The notes beneath the pieces are model-generated. The model was given only the letters and a program-made list of their open reading frames with translations, searched no databases and was not told where the DNA came from. Positions 1-10,018 of a stretch of 64,000 nt of DNA are shown in pieces (within the stretch, counting starts at the first letter, position 1; the number at the start of each line of letters is the position of its first letter). The stretch comes from Vibrio tarriae (GTDB taxonomy: Bacteria > Pseudomonadota > Gammaproteobacteria > Enterobacterales > Vibrionaceae), in the NCBI RefSeq assembly GCF_002216685.1, contig NZ_CP022353.1, positions 2,232,001 to 2,296,000 of the forward strand. Reading direction: 5' to 3'. A program made the position numbers and the translations under genes.

Positions 1-579
1 ATCAGAGCGCAGAGGTTGATAGCGAATCTCTATCGGGAAACCACGTCCTTGTGATTCGACATAACTCGCTTGCGGCAGTAAGTTTTGCAAAGCCTGCTGA
101 TCGAGTGTGGCCGACATCACCACGATTTTTAAATCTTCCCGCAGCGCAGACTGCACTTCGAGCGCCAACGCCAAGGCAGTATCAGCGTGAATGCTGCGCT
201 CATGAAACTCATCGAAAATCAGCACATCTACGCCATCCAGTTCCGGATCGTTTTGTAGCATGCGCGTCATGATGCCTTCCGTCACAATCTCCAACTGAGT
301 AGCACGGCTGACTCGGTTTTCACCGCGCACCCGATACCCTACACGCTGCCCAACCTCTTCCCCCAGTTGCTGCGCCAAATAGCGGGCAATGTTACGCGCA
401 GCCAAACGCCGTGGCTCTAGCATAATGATTTTGCCGTGGAACCCTCCCGCTTGCAGTAACTGCAACGGAAAGTAGGTGGACTTACCGGCACCGGGCGCGG
501 CTTTGAGGATGAGTTGTGGAGAGTTGGTGATACCGGACAACAGCTTCGGCATCACCTCAATAATGGGCAGTGGTGACAA
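1..579 (-). CDS. hrpB: ATP-dependent RNA helicase HrpB, 5' part only
   Basis: The first 193 codons of a DExH-box helicase run off the left edge of the window. My translation shows Walker A APGAGKST at residues 28-35, the DEFH box at 123-126 and SAT at 156-158, in the order and spacing of E. coli HrpB, a large DEAH/DExH helicase of poorly defined role. The best start is a TTG at 577-579: an in-frame TAG lies just upstream and an AGGA box sits about 8 bases before it, and the residues after it line up with the E. coli N-terminus. The C-terminal helicase half and the HrpB-specific tail are outside the window. Confidence 0.9.
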   Translation of the reverse strand, partial: MSPLPIIEVMPKLLSGITNSPQLILKAAPGAGKSTYFPLQLLQAGGFHGKIIMLEPRRLAARNIARYLAQQLGEEVGQRVGYRVRGENRVSRATQLEIVTEGIMTRMLQNDPELDGVDVLIFDEFHERSIHADTALALALEVQSALREDLKIVVMSATLDQQALQNLLPQASYVESQGRGFPIEIRYQPLRSD

Positions 580-677
580 GGGCGCTTCCTACAAGGTTAA
601 ATGGCCGCGCCATTGTACATAAAACGGAGTCCGTGCCCAAAGTGCATTCCTATCAAGAGGCGCAGCAGACAAAAAAC

Positions 678-2029
678 TTACTGTGGTGCTCTCTCTTCCG
701 GTTGGGCAATCAAAGGCGCCTCAAGCGTGGGTTCAGAAATCGCAGGCACAGCACTCTCACTCTCTTGTGGCTCAAGCTCTACCGCACTTGAAAGCGGCTC
801 AGTTGCAACCTCTGTGGGTATGTTTTCCATGCTCGGCAGCACAGGCTCATCACTAAGATGGGGAGAGATAACACTGGGCTCCGCCACGGCTTCAGCAGGA
901 GCAACTTCGGTTGCTGCCGTGAGCTTAGACTTCATCCAAGCATTCAAAGCTAATGCCTGATCATCCGTTAAAATGCCGTTATGACCAGCAATCACACCAT
1001 CGGCCACAGCAAGTACCCACACCGCCTGACGGTTGGCATCTTCGCAACTTTGTACGGTTTTGCGGGCGTGCAATCTGGCGCGAATTTTCCAACCCGCCCC
1101 TTGCAATACGTGCATGCAGCCCGGTTTCGCATCGTGCTCAAGCAGCCACTGAGGGATTTTGACCACTTTATTACAATCACGCCCCGAGCACGGGTCCACA
1201 TCATGAGTGATTGCCCAAGAGTTACCCACGGCGCGCTCGCCATCTTTGATCCAGTTAAAGGCCTCACGTACCGCAAAATCGGTTTTGGACTGCAACACCA
1301 GCATGGATGGACCAAAACCTTCTGGACTCAACCACTTATCCAGCGGCTGATACTCTTTGGCAGAGGCTGCGGGGTTTAAAAGCACCGTTAAATGGGTTTC
1401 ACCGCGACCTGCCGCCAGATTATCCAACATCGCCTGTTTGCGGGCGTGCAGCGCAACCACACCACCCAAGCTGTGCCCAACTAAAATATAGCGCCCTAGC
1501 GTTCCTTGACGATGCAGTTCATCCAGCGAACTCAGCAGCTTTCTCACCCCATGCTCGCCAACTCTTCGCGCCACCTGCTTGCTGGTTAATATGGTCGGAA
1601 AATCCAATGCTTCCACTCGACTTTCAGGATCGTCTGAACCATCCAACCACAAGGGATCATATTGATCCCCCGCCAACCGATATACAGCCCGATGAGGTCA
1701 GGATTGGTCTTCGCCATCTGGCGATGAAAACGTTGAAAAGCGACAAAATTATCGTCAGTGGGAGCCGCATTATGGTGCCAACCGTGAATAAAAATCAGCA
1801 GTTCTGCTCCAGGGTTTTTGGCTAACCTCGCCTTCAACATCTCGTATTGCCCAGGCAGGTGCATTTCACCCTCATCATTAAATTCAATGACATGGAAATC
1901 AGACCGACTCAACTCAGGCGTGACTTGATGATAGGGCATATCGGGAATACGGGTAGACCAAATTGACAACGCGAGAACAGCCAGCAATACAACCTTAAAT
2001 AGGGCTATATTTTTCAAAAACTTACGCAA
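678..2029 (-). pseudogene. Alpha/beta-hydrolase (lipase-like), apparent one-base frameshift
   Basis: Two overlapping reading frames together make one hydrolase of about 450 residues. The N-terminal frame (start 2029) has a membrane anchor at about residues 4-25 and the oxyanion-side motif IFIHGWHHN. It reaches YIGWRG and then runs into unrelated sequence, stopping at 1586. The second frame continues with DQYDPLWLDG and the nucleophile elbow GHSLGG, and ends in a Pro/Glu/Ala-rich tail to 678. The switch falls in a run of five G on the coding strand (plus-strand C at 1667-1671); six G would join the frames. The second frame could in principle start alone at a TTG at 1676, but it would lack the first part of the fold. 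This may be a true mutation, a variable tract or a sequencing error. The substrate is unknown. Confidence 0.75.
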
Positions 2030-2273
2030 GAAATCTTACCAAAAACAGATACCCAGACTCGGGCGGGCGGCCATTATATGTTCAACTTCAATGCTTCACC
2101 AGAGGCGGAATGAGGGACTTTCTCACCTGCCGCTAACCTCTCGATGGCATCGGCCTTTAACAGCTTGAAACACCATGGCTACCGCTTCCAATAGGAAGGG
2201 GATTGCGATTGTGACAAAGCCACTAGGGTATGTTTAAATGCCTTCGCCATTGGCTATGAATAAGAAGAGAAAC

Positions 2274-3008
2274 ATGCACTTTTCCCCACCTCTGCAAAAA
2301 GGAACCTTACTCAAACGTTACAAACGCTTTTTGGCCGATGTCGCGCTGGAAGATGGTTCGGTGATCACCATGCACTGTGCCAACACGGGCGCCATGACTG
2401 GCTGCGCCGAGCCGGGTAGTACGGTGTGGTTTTCTACATCGGATAATCCCAAACGCAAATACGCCCACAGTTGGGAACTGACGCAGACCCAAGCAGGTCA
2501 CTGGATTTGCGTGAATACTGCGCGAGCCAACGCATTGGTGGTCGAAGCGATTTTGGCAGGAGAGATCCCACAACTGCGGGGTTATGACGCACTCAGCACC
2601 GAGGTGAAGTACGGCCATGAAAATAGCCGTATCGATATCTTGCTAAAGTCAGATTCTCAACCACACTGCTTTATAGAAGTAAAAAGCGTCACTCTTTTGG
2701 ATGAGATTCAAGGTGATAAAGGGCAAGGTTACTTTCCTGATGCGGTGACAACCCGTGGTCAGAAGCATCTGCGTGAGCTGGCGGAAGTCGCTAAAGATGG
2801 AAGCAGGTCGATACTTTTATTTGCCGTTTTGCATTCAGGGATTGAAAAAGTCGCTCCCGCTCTCCATATAGACGCGAACTATTCACAGTTACTAAAAGCG
2901 GCACAAGAAGCCGGAGTGGAAGTGTTGTGCTACAAAGCGTCACTTTCAAAACACGAGATCCGAATGGTATCTGAGGTCAAATTTGCCCATCAAGTGACAA
3001 AAAATTGA
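2274..3008 (+). CDS. sfsA: Sugar fermentation stimulation protein SfsA
   Basis: A 244-residue protein matching the SfsA family along its length, with the family blocks [13 protein letters not shown] (here ANTGAMTGC), EVKYG, SRIDI and FIEVKSVT. SfsA was named for effects on maltose metabolism and has a nuclease-like fold with proposed DNA binding; its molecular role is unsettled. I chose the ATG at 2274 (MHFSPPLQ), which lines up with the E. coli start (MEFSPPLQ) and has a purine-rich stretch just before it. Upstream in-frame ATGs at 2238 and 2256 have no evident ribosome site. As in E. coli, dksA follows. Confidence 0.92.
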   Translation: MHFSPPLQKGTLLKRYKRFLADVALEDGSVITMHCANTGAMTGCAEPGSTVWFSTSDNPKRKYAHSWELTQTQAGHWICVNTARANALVVEAILAGEIPQLRGYDALSTEVKYGHENSRIDILLKSDSQPHCFIEVKSVTLLDEIQGDKGQGYFPDAVTTRGQKHLRELAEVAKDGSRSILLFAVLHSGIEKVAPALHIDANYSQLLKAAQEAGVEVLCYKASLSKHEIRMVSEVKFAHQVTKN

Positions 3009-3047
3009 TGGTGTCTTCACATTGACGATAACTTTACCTTCGATTGT

Positions 3048-3076
3048 TTGCCTCCCCCACTTCTTTTTGCTATAGA
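3048..3076 (+). promoter_or_regulatory. Predicted sigma-70 promoter of dksA
   Basis: A TTGCCT -35 box (3048-3053), a 17-base spacer and a TATAGA -10 box (3071-3076) lie about 57 bases before the dksA start. Spacing and strand fit a housekeeping promoter. This is a pattern call only. Confidence 0.5.
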
Positions 3077-3132
3077 TACCCGCCTTAAATTTAACTGCTC
3101 TCGCAGTTGACTAGGGTTAGTAGGAGATCTGT

Positions 3133-3579
3133 ATGACAGAGTCTAAAAAGAAAACGCTAGGCATCCTAGCCATTGCTGGTGTTGAGCCATATCAGGAGAA
3201 GCCGGGTGAAGAGTATATGTCACCTGGGCAAATCACACATTTTACAAAGATTTTGGAAGCGTGGCGCAACCAACTGAGAGAAGAAGTGGACCGTACCGTT
3301 CACCACATGCAGGATGAAGCAGCCAACTTCCCAGACCCTGTTGACCGAGCTTCTCAAGAAGAAGAGTTCAGCTTAGAACTGCGTAACCGTGACCGCGAGC
3401 GCCGTTTGATCAAGAAAATCGAAAAGACCCTCGACAAGATCAAAGAAGAGGATTTCGGTTACTGTGAATCGTGCGGTGTGGAAATCGGTATTCGCCGTTT
3501 AGAAGCGCGCCCAACGGCCGATCTTTGTATCGATTGCAAAACACTGGCTGAAATCAAAGAAAAGCAAATGCTTGGCTAA
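3133..3579 (+). CDS. dksA: RNA polymerase-binding transcription factor DksA
   Basis: DksA enters the RNA polymerase secondary channel and, with ppGpp, represses stable RNA promoters and activates biosynthetic ones. The 148 residues are close to the 151 of E. coli. The coiled-coil tip carries D68 and D71 (DPVD), the acidic residues needed for function, and the four-cysteine zinc site is complete (C111, C114, C132, C135). A strong ribosome site (TAGGAG) precedes the ATG. A hairpin terminator follows directly, while gluQ starts 73 bases on, the same order as in E. coli. Confidence 0.97.
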   Translation: MTESKKKTLGILAIAGVEPYQEKPGEEYMSPGQITHFTKILEAWRNQLREEVDRTVHHMQDEAANFPDPVDRASQEEEFSLELRNRDRERRLIKKIEKTLDKIKEEDFGYCESCGVEIGIRRLEARPTADLCIDCKTLAEIKEKQMLG

Positions 3580-3594
3580 GATGGAACAGTAAGG

Positions 3595-3628
3595 AAAAGG
3601 GAGCACAAGCTCCCTTTTCTTGTTTCTT
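3595..3628 (+). terminator. Rho-independent terminator after dksA
   Basis: A 10-bp stem (AAAAGGGAGC / GCTCCCTTTT) with a four-base loop is followed by a T-rich tail. It separates dksA from gluQ, probably leaking into gluQ. Confidence 0.8.
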
Positions 3629-3652
3629 TGCATTTGAAAGGTAAATCGCCCT

Positions 3653-4543
3653 ATGAACTATATTGGTCGCTTCGCCCCCTCTCCTTCTGGTCCATTACAT
3701 TTTGGTTCTTTGATTGCGGCGTTGGGAAGCTATTTCCAAGCCAAAGCACAACAAGGAACTTGGCTGGTCCGTATTGAAGATCTCGATCCGCCCCGGGAAA
3801 TGCCGGGAGCAGCCGCGCACATTTTGCGTACATTAGAAGCCTACCGCCTGCACTGGGATGGCACTGTGGTTTACCAAAGCCAGCGTCACGCCTTATACCA
3901 AGATCAAATCGATGCTTGGCTAAGCACAGGTCAAGCTTACTACTGCCAGTGCACCCGAAAAGCCATCAAAGCCATGGGCGGCTTTTATAACGGCCACTGC
4001 AAAATCCATCCGCCAGCGCGGCAGCAAGACTGCTCGATTCGGCTACGAATGGATAATCCGGTGCAACAATTCATTGATTTGAAACACGGCACCATCACCA
4101 TACCCAAAGCATTAGCAGAAGAAGATTTCATTATTAAACGCCGAGATGGCCTGTTTGCTTACAATCTTGCTGTGGTACTGGATGATATTGATCAAGGCGT
4201 GACTCAGGTGGTACGCGGCGCAGATTTGATAGAACCAACAGGGCGGCAAATCAGCTTGTATCACACTTTAAAACAAAAGCCGGTCAGCTACTTACATTTG
4301 CCTTTGGCGATGGATGGGAACGGGAATAAACTCTCGAAACAGAATCACGCTCCGGCCATTGACTCAACCGCGCCTCGGCAGACCATTTCCCATGCGATGC
4401 AGTTTTTAGGCTTTACGCTGCCCGCGGATTTTTCCGATGCCAGCGCAGAGCAAATGCTGTCTTGGGGCTGTCAACATTGGCAGGTGAGCCAGCTACCGGA
4501 AGCGATCGAGATCACACCAAGATTCTCAAATGGTCCTGCTTAA
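3653..4543 (+). CDS. gluQ: Glutamyl-Q tRNA(Asp) synthetase
   Basis: A class I synthetase-like enzyme that attaches glutamate to the queuosine base of tRNA-Asp rather than to the tRNA 3' end. It has the catalytic domain of glutamyl-tRNA synthetase (296 residues) but no anticodon-binding domain, which is the mark of this family. The HIGH-type motif is HFGS at 16-19, the KMSKS-type motif is KLSKQ near residue 229, and the zinc site is C98, C100, Y112 and C116. It sits directly after dksA as in many gamma-proteobacteria. Confidence 0.94.
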   Translation: MNYIGRFAPSPSGPLHFGSLIAALGSYFQAKAQQGTWLVRIEDLDPPREMPGAAAHILRTLEAYRLHWDGTVVYQSQRHALYQDQIDAWLSTGQAYYCQCTRKAIKAMGGFYNGHCKIHPPARQQDCSIRLRMDNPVQQFIDLKHGTITIPKALAEEDFIIKRRDGLFAYNLAVVLDDIDQGVTQVVRGADLIEPTGRQISLYHTLKQKPVSYLHLPLAMDGNGNKLSKQNHAPAIDSTAPRQTISHAMQFLGFTLPADFSDASAEQMLSWGCQHWQVSQLPEAIEITPRFSNGPA

Positions 4544-4633
4544 GCTATTATTAGCGCCAAATTCCGTCCGTTTGAGCGTCAAATTAAGCAGCGTAGCGCT
4601 TACAGCGGCAACAGCAATCATTGTCAGAAGCAC

Positions 4634-6007
4634 ATGAATAATAACGATTTTGAACCGAGCAACACTCGCACATATCCAGACTTAGCTTTGACCATCATTC
4701 CGCGTCAGGAACACCCTATCTCGCGTCAGCAGATCAGCGAAAATGCGCTGAAAGTGCTCTATCGTCTGCATGGTGCGGGGTTTGAGGCCTTTCTGGTCGG
4801 CGGCGGTGTGCGTGATTTACTTCTGGGTGGCAAGCCGAAAGACTTTGATGTGGCCACCAACGCAACCCCAGAGCAATTGCGCCAACTGTTTCGCAACTGC
4901 CGTCTGATTGGCCGCCGTTTCCGTCTCGCGCACATTATGTTTGGACGCGACATCGTCGAAGTCGCCACTTTCCGTGGCCATCATCAAGAGTCGAGCCAGA
5001 GCCAAAATATCGCTGCACAATCCGAAGCGGGTATGCTGCTGCGTGATAACGTGTACGGCACGATTGATGAAGATGCCGAGCGCCGCGATTTCACCATCAA
5101 TGCCATGTATTACAACATTGCAGACTACAGCATCCACGACTATGCCGGCGGCATGGAAGATCTGGAAGATCGTTTGGTGCGCCTGATTGGCGATCCGGAA
5201 ACGCGTTATCGTGAAGATCCGGTACGCATGCTGCGTGCAGTGCGTTTTGCGGTCAAACTCGATTTTGATATCGAAGAAGATACCGCGGCGCCGATTGAGC
5301 AACTTGCGCCATTGCTGCGTGACATTCCTGCGGCTCGTCTCTACGAAGAGTCGCTCAAAATGCTGCAAGCAGGTCATGGTTTAGAAACCTACCACTTAAT
5401 GCGTCAATACAATCTGTTCCAGCAGCTTTTTCCAACCATCGCCGAGCATTTTACCGCCGATCACAGTTCAAAAACCGAGCAGATGTTGGATTTGGTGCTG
5501 GATGCGACCGACATTCGAGTTGAAGAAGATCTGCGCATCAATCCAGCCTTTATGTTTGCCGCCATGCTGTGGTATCCGATGATTGATCTCGCGGATCGCT
5601 TAATGGAATCGCTCAACCTAAATGAATTTGATGCAATGACCGAAGCCAGCAACCGCATTTTGGATGAAGTGGTCAAACGCATCGCGATCCCGCGTCGCCA
5701 TACCACCACCATTCGTGATATCTGGCAGTTGCAGCAGCGCTTACCCCGTCGCAGTGGTAAACGAGCCTTCCGTCTACTTGAACTGAACAAGTTCCGTGCA
5801 GGCTTTGATTTCCTCGAAATGCGTGGCGAAATTGAAGGCGGTGAAACCAAACAATTGGCGGAATGGTGGGCAACCTTCCAAAGCGCGGGACGCAATATGC
5901 GCCAAGCCATGGTGGGTGATATCGGTAATGCAACGGGCAGCAGCAAATCTGGTGCTCGCCGCCGTAAACCATCCCGCAACAAATCCAAGAGTAAATCCAG
6001 CGAATGA
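4634..6007 (+). CDS. pcnB: Poly(A) polymerase I
   Basis: Adds 3' poly(A) tails to RNAs and so promotes their decay; it also controls ColE1-type plasmid copy number. The class II nucleotidyltransferase core is clear: LVGGGVRDLLLG, then KDFDVATNA with the two metal-binding aspartates, then RRDFTINAMYY and the RLIGDPETRYREDPVRMLRA block. The C-terminus is the Arg/Lys/Ser-rich tail typical of PcnB against the CCA-adding enzymes. Length is 457 residues. The ATG at 4634 has only a weak ribosome site. E. coli pcnB uses a non-AUG start, and an in-frame ATT lies at 4583, so the true start could be upstream. The stop overlaps the folK start by four bases. Confidence 0.94.
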   Translation: MNNNDFEPSNTRTYPDLALTIIPRQEHPISRQQISENALKVLYRLHGAGFEAFLVGGGVRDLLLGGKPKDFDVATNATPEQLRQLFRNCRLIGRRFRLAHIMFGRDIVEVATFRGHHQESSQSQNIAAQSEAGMLLRDNVYGTIDEDAERRDFTINAMYYNIADYSIHDYAGGMEDLEDRLVRLIGDPETRYREDPVRMLRAVRFAVKLDFDIEEDTAAPIEQLAPLLRDIPAARLYEESLKMLQAGHGLETYHLMRQYNLFQQLFPTIAEHFTADHSSKTEQMLDLVLDATDIRVEEDLRINPAFMFAAMLWYPMIDLADRLMESLNLNEFDAMTEASNRILDEVVKRIAIPRRHTTTIRDIWQLQQRLPRRSGKRAFRLLELNKFRAGFDFLEMRGEIEGGETKQLAEWWATFQSAGRNMRQAMVGDIGNATGSSKSGARRRKPSRNKSKSKSSE

Positions 6008-6507
6008 TGCTTGCCTACATTGCGATTGGCAGTAATTTGGGCGATCCCGTCGCCCAAGCACAACTGGCCATACAACAGCTTACTCTCATACCGAAGTCGC
6101 GCCTTATCGCGGCTTCATCGCTCTATAGCAGCACTCCGATGGGGCCGCAAAATCAGCCTGATTACATCAACGCTGTTGCCGCCATCGAAACCGAATTAAC
6201 GCCACTGGAATTGCTCGATTGCACACAACGCATTGAGCTAGAACAGGGGCGTGTCCGTAAAAGCGAACGATGGGGACCGAGAACCCTCGATCTCGATATT
6301 GTGCTTTACGGCAATGAGGTGATAGAGACCGAGCGCCTCACCATTCCTCACTATGGAATGAAAGTACGTGAATTCGTGCTTTACCCGCTCGCGGAAATCG
6401 CACCAAATTTAACCCTCCCAGACGGGACTGAAATCCAAGCGTTATTGCAACAAGTACCGCTCAATGGGCTCAGCATTTGGCACTCGCCAACGTCGAGTAA
6501 GGACTAA
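6004..6507 (+). CDS. folK: 6-hydroxymethyl-dihydropterin pyrophosphokinase
   Basis: Transfers pyrophosphate from ATP to 6-hydroxymethyl-7,8-dihydropterin in folate synthesis. The 167 residues show the family start [12 protein letters not shown] and the signature [11 protein letters not shown], with the two magnesium-binding aspartates in LDLDI. The start overlaps the pcnB stop (ATGA), so it is translationally coupled; a second ATG three bases on is an equally possible start. panB follows after two bases, so this is part of a pcnB-folK-panB-panC run. Confidence 0.96.
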   Translation: MMLAYIAIGSNLGDPVAQAQLAIQQLTLIPKSRLIAASSLYSSTPMGPQNQPDYINAVAAIETELTPLELLDCTQRIELEQGRVRKSERWGPRTLDLDIVLYGNEVIETERLTIPHYGMKVREFVLYPLAEIAPNLTLPDGTEIQALLQQVPLNGLSIWHSPTSSKD

Positions 6508-6509
6508 AC

Positions 6510-7304
6510 ATGAAAAAAATTACCATAAACGACCTGATGAAATGGAAGCAGGAAGGTCGCAAATTTGCTACATCAACCGCTTATGATGCGAGTTTTGCTC
6601 AGTTATTTGAGAGCCAAGAAATGCCCGTCTTATTGGTCGGTGATTCACTTGGCATGGTGTTACAAGGAGAAGCCGACACCTTACCCGTGACGGTGGATGA
6701 CATTGCGTATCACACCCGCTGTGTGCGTAAAGGCAGCCCCAATTGTCTGCTGATGGCTGATATGCCTTTTATGAGCTACGCCACACCAGAACAAGCGTGT
6801 GAAAACGCGGCCAAACTGGTTCGCGCCGGTGCGAATATGGTGAAAATTGAAGGTGGCGATTGGTTAGTCGACACCGTAAAAATGTTGACTGAACGTGCAG
6901 TGCCTGTGTGTGCTCACTTAGGCTTAACGCCTCAGTCGGTCAACATTTTCGGCGGCTACAAAGTTCAAGGCCGCGAACAAGATAAAGCAGATCGCATGGT
7001 ACGTGATGCGTTGGCTCTGCAAGAAGCGGGCGCACAAATTGTCCTGCTAGAGTGCGTTCCAGCCGAACTCGCCAACCGAATTACTCAAATTTTGGATGTT
7101 CCTGTGATCGGTATTGGCGCGGGTAATGGTACTGACGGCCAAATTTTGGTGATGCACGATATGTTTGGAATTTCGGCGAACTACATGCCAAAATTCTCGA
7201 AAAATTTCTTGGCTGAGACTGGCGATATTCGCCAAGCCGTTGCCAAATATATCGAAGATGTTGCCAGTGGCGCGTTTCCCGATCTCGCCCACACCATTGC
7301 CTAA
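6510..7304 (+). CDS. panB: Ketopantoate hydroxymethyltransferase
   Basis: First step of pantothenate synthesis: it moves a hydroxymethyl group from methylene-tetrahydrofolate to alpha-ketoisovalerate. At 264 residues it has the usual length. Family blocks include [24 protein letters not shown] with the magnesium-binding aspartate, VKIEGG and the [15 protein letters not shown] loop. It lies between folK, which supports its folate cofactor, and panC, the next pantothenate gene, ten bases away. Confidence 0.97.
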
Positions 7305-7314
7305 GGAGTCATAC

Positions 7315-8196
7315 ATGCAAGTTTTTGCTGACATCGCCGTTCTTCGCGAGCAGATCAAACAGATCAAGCGCGAAGGTCGCCGCGTCGCTTTTGTACCGAC
7401 CATGGGTAATTTACATGAAGGCCATTTAACCCTGGTTCGTAAAGCTCGTGAGCTCGCTGACGTCGTCGTGGTGAGTATTTTCGTCAATCCGATGCAGTTT
7501 GATCGCGCAGAAGATTTGAAAAATTACCCACGTACGCTTGAAGAAGACCTGAGCAAACTCAACGGCGAAGGGGTTGATCTGGTTTTAACGCCGACACCCG
7601 AAACCATGTACCCACAAGGGTTGGATAAGCAGACCTTTGTTGAAGTGCCGGGGCTCTCTTACATGCTCGAAGGCGCATCGCGTCCGGGACATTTCCGTGG
7701 CGTCGCGACCATTGTCACTAAACTGTTTAACATTGTGCAGCCAGATGTCGCTTGCTTTGGCGAAAAAGATTTCCAACAATTGGCGGTGATCCGTCAAATG
7801 GTGGAAGACTTGTGCATGGATATCGAGATTGTCGGCGTAGCGACCGTACGTGAGTTAGATGGCCTTGCCATGAGTTCACGTAATAATTTGCTGACGCTGG
7901 ATGAGCGCCAACGTGCGCCCGTTTTGGCGCGCACTATGCGCTGGATCAGTAGCGCCATTCGTGGTGGTCGTGATGATTATCCATCAATCATTGAAGATGC
8001 GGTGGATCAGTTGCGTGCGGCCGATTTAGAGCCAGATGAAATCTTCATCCGTGATGCACGTACTCTGCTACCTATCAGCAGTGAGAGTAAGCAAGCCGTG
8101 ATCCTGATGTCCGCTTTCCTCGGTAAAGTGCGTTTGATTGATAACCAAGTTCTCGATCTGCAAACCGACACCAAAGCCAGCAGCGAAGAAGAATAA
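7315..8196 (+). CDS. panC: Pantothenate synthetase
   Basis: Joins pantoate and beta-alanine using ATP. The nucleotidyl-transferase HIGH-type motif is in [11 protein letters not shown] (H34, H37), and SSRNNLL is the KMSKS-like loop. Starting at the ATG at 7315, which follows AAGGAG, gives 293 residues, near the usual 280-290. Longer in-frame extension upstream would overlap panB and lacks family similarity. It ends the operon at a strong terminator. panD, for beta-alanine, is not in this window. Confidence 0.96.
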
Positions 8197-8216
8197 TCCT
8201 CTTGTCTCTGGATCAA

Positions 8217-8242
8217 AAAAGGTCAACCTCGGTTGACCTTTT
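8217..8242. terminator. Bidirectional terminator between panC and the ABC-2 permease
   Basis: A 12-bp perfect stem (AAAAGGTCAACC / GGTTGACCTTTT) with a two-base centre has A-runs on one side and T-runs on the other, serving both convergent genes. Confidence 0.85.
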
Positions 8243-8259
8243 CTATATCGATTGCCTGA

Positions 8260-9030
8260 TTAGCTGCGCAGCCCTTTGCCTTTGGTCACTAAATAATGCG
8301 CCACACAGTACAGCGCCACCACAAATGCCATTAACACTGCAAACGAAGTCGTGATATCCACATCCGACACGCCAAGGAAACCGTAGCGGAACGCATTGAC
8401 CATGTAGACAATCGGATTGATCTTCGAGACACCTTGCCAAAACTCCGGCAGCAAGCTAATCGAATAAAATACCCCACCAAGGTAAGTCAGTGGCGTCAGC
8501 ACGAAGGTCGGGACAATTGAGATATCATCAAACGTTTTGGCAAACACCGCGTTAATCAATCCACCGAGTGAAAACACCACCGAGGTTAAAAATACCGTCG
8601 CAATAATGATGCCCCAATGATCGACCTGCAAATCGACAAACAATAGTGAAACCGCCGTCACCATAGCCCCCACCAACAAACCACGCGCGACACCGCCCAT
8701 CACGTAACCCGCGATAATCACATAGTTTGGCACAGGAGCGACTAACAGCTCTTCAATGTTCTTTTGAAACTTAGAGCTAAAGAAAGAGGACGCCACATTG
8801 GAATAAGAGTTGGTGATCACCGACATCATAATGAGGCCGGGCACGATGTACTCCATGTAGCTGAAACCATTCATCTGGCCGATTCGAGAGCCAATCAAAT
8901 TACCAAAGATGATGAAGTACAGCGTCATCGTGATGGCGGGTGGAACCAAAGTTTGTACCCAAATACGGGTAAAACGGTTAATTTCTTTGCCGAGCAGACT
9001 ACAAAATGCCGTCCAATAAATTTGATACAT
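8260..9030 (-). CDS. yadH: ABC-2 type export permease (YadH-like)
   Basis: An inner-membrane permease of 256 residues with about six hydrophobic segments and the ABC-2 signature region ending in PLTYLGGVFYSI. The nearest named relative is E. coli YadH, also encoded close to pan genes. It pairs with the ATPase gene just upstream, five bases away, to form an exporter of unknown substrate. The direction of the pair, convergent to panC, makes it a separate two-gene operon. Confidence 0.88.
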   Translation of the reverse strand: MYQIYWTAFCSLLGKEINRFTRIWVQTLVPPAITMTLYFIIFGNLIGSRIGQMNGFSYMEYIVPGLIMMSVITNSYSNVASSFFSSKFQKNIEELLVAPVPNYVIIAGYVMGGVARGLLVGAMVTAVSLLFVDLQVDHWGIIIATVFLTSVVFSLGGLINAVFAKTFDDISIVPTFVLTPLTYLGGVFYSISLLPEFWQGVSKINPIVYMVNAFRYGFLGVSDVDITTSFAVLMAFVVALYCVAHYLVTKGKGLRS

Positions 9031-9035
9031 GCTGA

Positions 9036-9953
9036 TTAACCTCGCTTACCACTGTTGACTATGCTGACAAACAGCTCTTCCAAACGGTTCACTTTGTTGC
9101 GCATCGACAGCACTTTCACCCCTTGTTCGGTAAGTTGGGTAAACACATGGTTGATCCCTTGGCTTTTTTCTAATTCAATCTCCAGCGAGCCTTCCACCAT
9201 CTGCTGTTTAACCACTCCTTGCAGCGGTGCAATGGGTGCGTTGCCATCCACATCGAGAACAAACGTCTCAACGTGCAACTTACTAAGCAGAGATTTCATG
9301 GTGGTGTTTTCAATCAGCTCGCCGCGTTGAATGATGCCAATGTGGCGACAGAGCATTTCCGCTTCTTCGAGATAGTGAGTGGTGAGAATGATCGTCACCC
9401 CTTGCGCGTTGATTTGCTTGAGAAACTCCCACATGGAACGGCGCAGTTCGATGTCAACGCCAGCGGTTGGCTCATCAAGAATCAGCAGTTGCGGCTCATG
9501 CATTAATGCACGCGCAATCATCAAACGGCGCTTCATGCCGCCAGAGAGGTTTCTTGCTCGTTCGCTGCGCTTTTCCCACAAATCGAGCTGAGTCAGGTAC
9601 TTTTTCGCGCGCTCTTTGGCTAACGCTTTCGGTACGCCATAGTAACCGGCTTGCTGCAAAACAATCTGCTCGACCGTTTCAAAGGGGTTGAAGTTAAACT
9701 CTTGCGGCACTAAACCAAGCTGCTGTTTGGCAAGCTCAAGCTGTGAATCGAGATCGTAACCAAATACTGTGACTTTGCCGGAGGTTTTATTGACCAGCGA
9801 TGAGATGATGCCAATGGTGGTCGACTTCCCCGCACCATTGGGTCCCAGCAGAGCGTAAAAATCGCCTTTTTTGACTTGTAGACTAATGCCTTTGAGGGCT
9901 TCAAAGCCACCGGCATACGTTTTTCTAAGTTGTTCTATTTCCAGTGCGTACAT
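9036..9953 (-). CDS. yadG: ABC transporter ATPase (YadG-like)
   Basis: A 305-residue nucleotide-binding subunit: Walker A GPNGAGKST near residues 38-46, signature LSGGMKRR, Walker B LLILDEP and switch histidine in TTHYLEEAE. The C-terminal third is the accessory region usual in DrrA/YadG-type ATPases that work with ABC-2 permeases. It is the first gene of the two-gene exporter operon. The substrate cannot be read from the sequence. Confidence 0.9.
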   Translation of the reverse strand: MYALEIEQLRKTYAGGFEALKGISLQVKKGDFYALLGPNGAGKSTTIGIISSLVNKTSGKVTVFGYDLDSQLELAKQQLGLVPQEFNFNPFETVEQIVLQQAGYYGVPKALAKERAKKYLTQLDLWEKRSERARNLSGGMKRRLMIARALMHEPQLLILDEPTAGVDIELRRSMWEFLKQINAQGVTIILTTHYLEEAEMLCRHIGIIQRGELIENTTMKSLLSKLHVETFVLDVDGNAPIAPLQGVVKQQMVEGSLEIELEKSQGINHVFTQLTEQGVKVLSMRNKVNRLEELFVSIVNSGKRG

Positions 9954-10018
9954 GGTCGGAACCTTGTTATCAATAACAACAAGGATGTTGCGCTTTTATG
10001 GCGCTTTTTCAACCCTTT

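Noticed and set aside
992..1315. Long minus-strand frame within the hydrolase gene
   Set aside because: It is in a third frame inside the hydrolase coding region; the hydrolase frame carries the recognisable motifs.
2085..2225. Possible decayed ERIC copy before sfsA (GCTACCGCTTCCAATAGGAAGGGG)
   Set aside because: Only about 20 bases resemble the ERIC right end; the central CCCCATGAGCATAG core and the left end are missing.
4817..5377. Minus-strand frame of 186 codons opposite pcnB
   Set aside because: Antisense shadow of pcnB, whose motifs are unambiguous.
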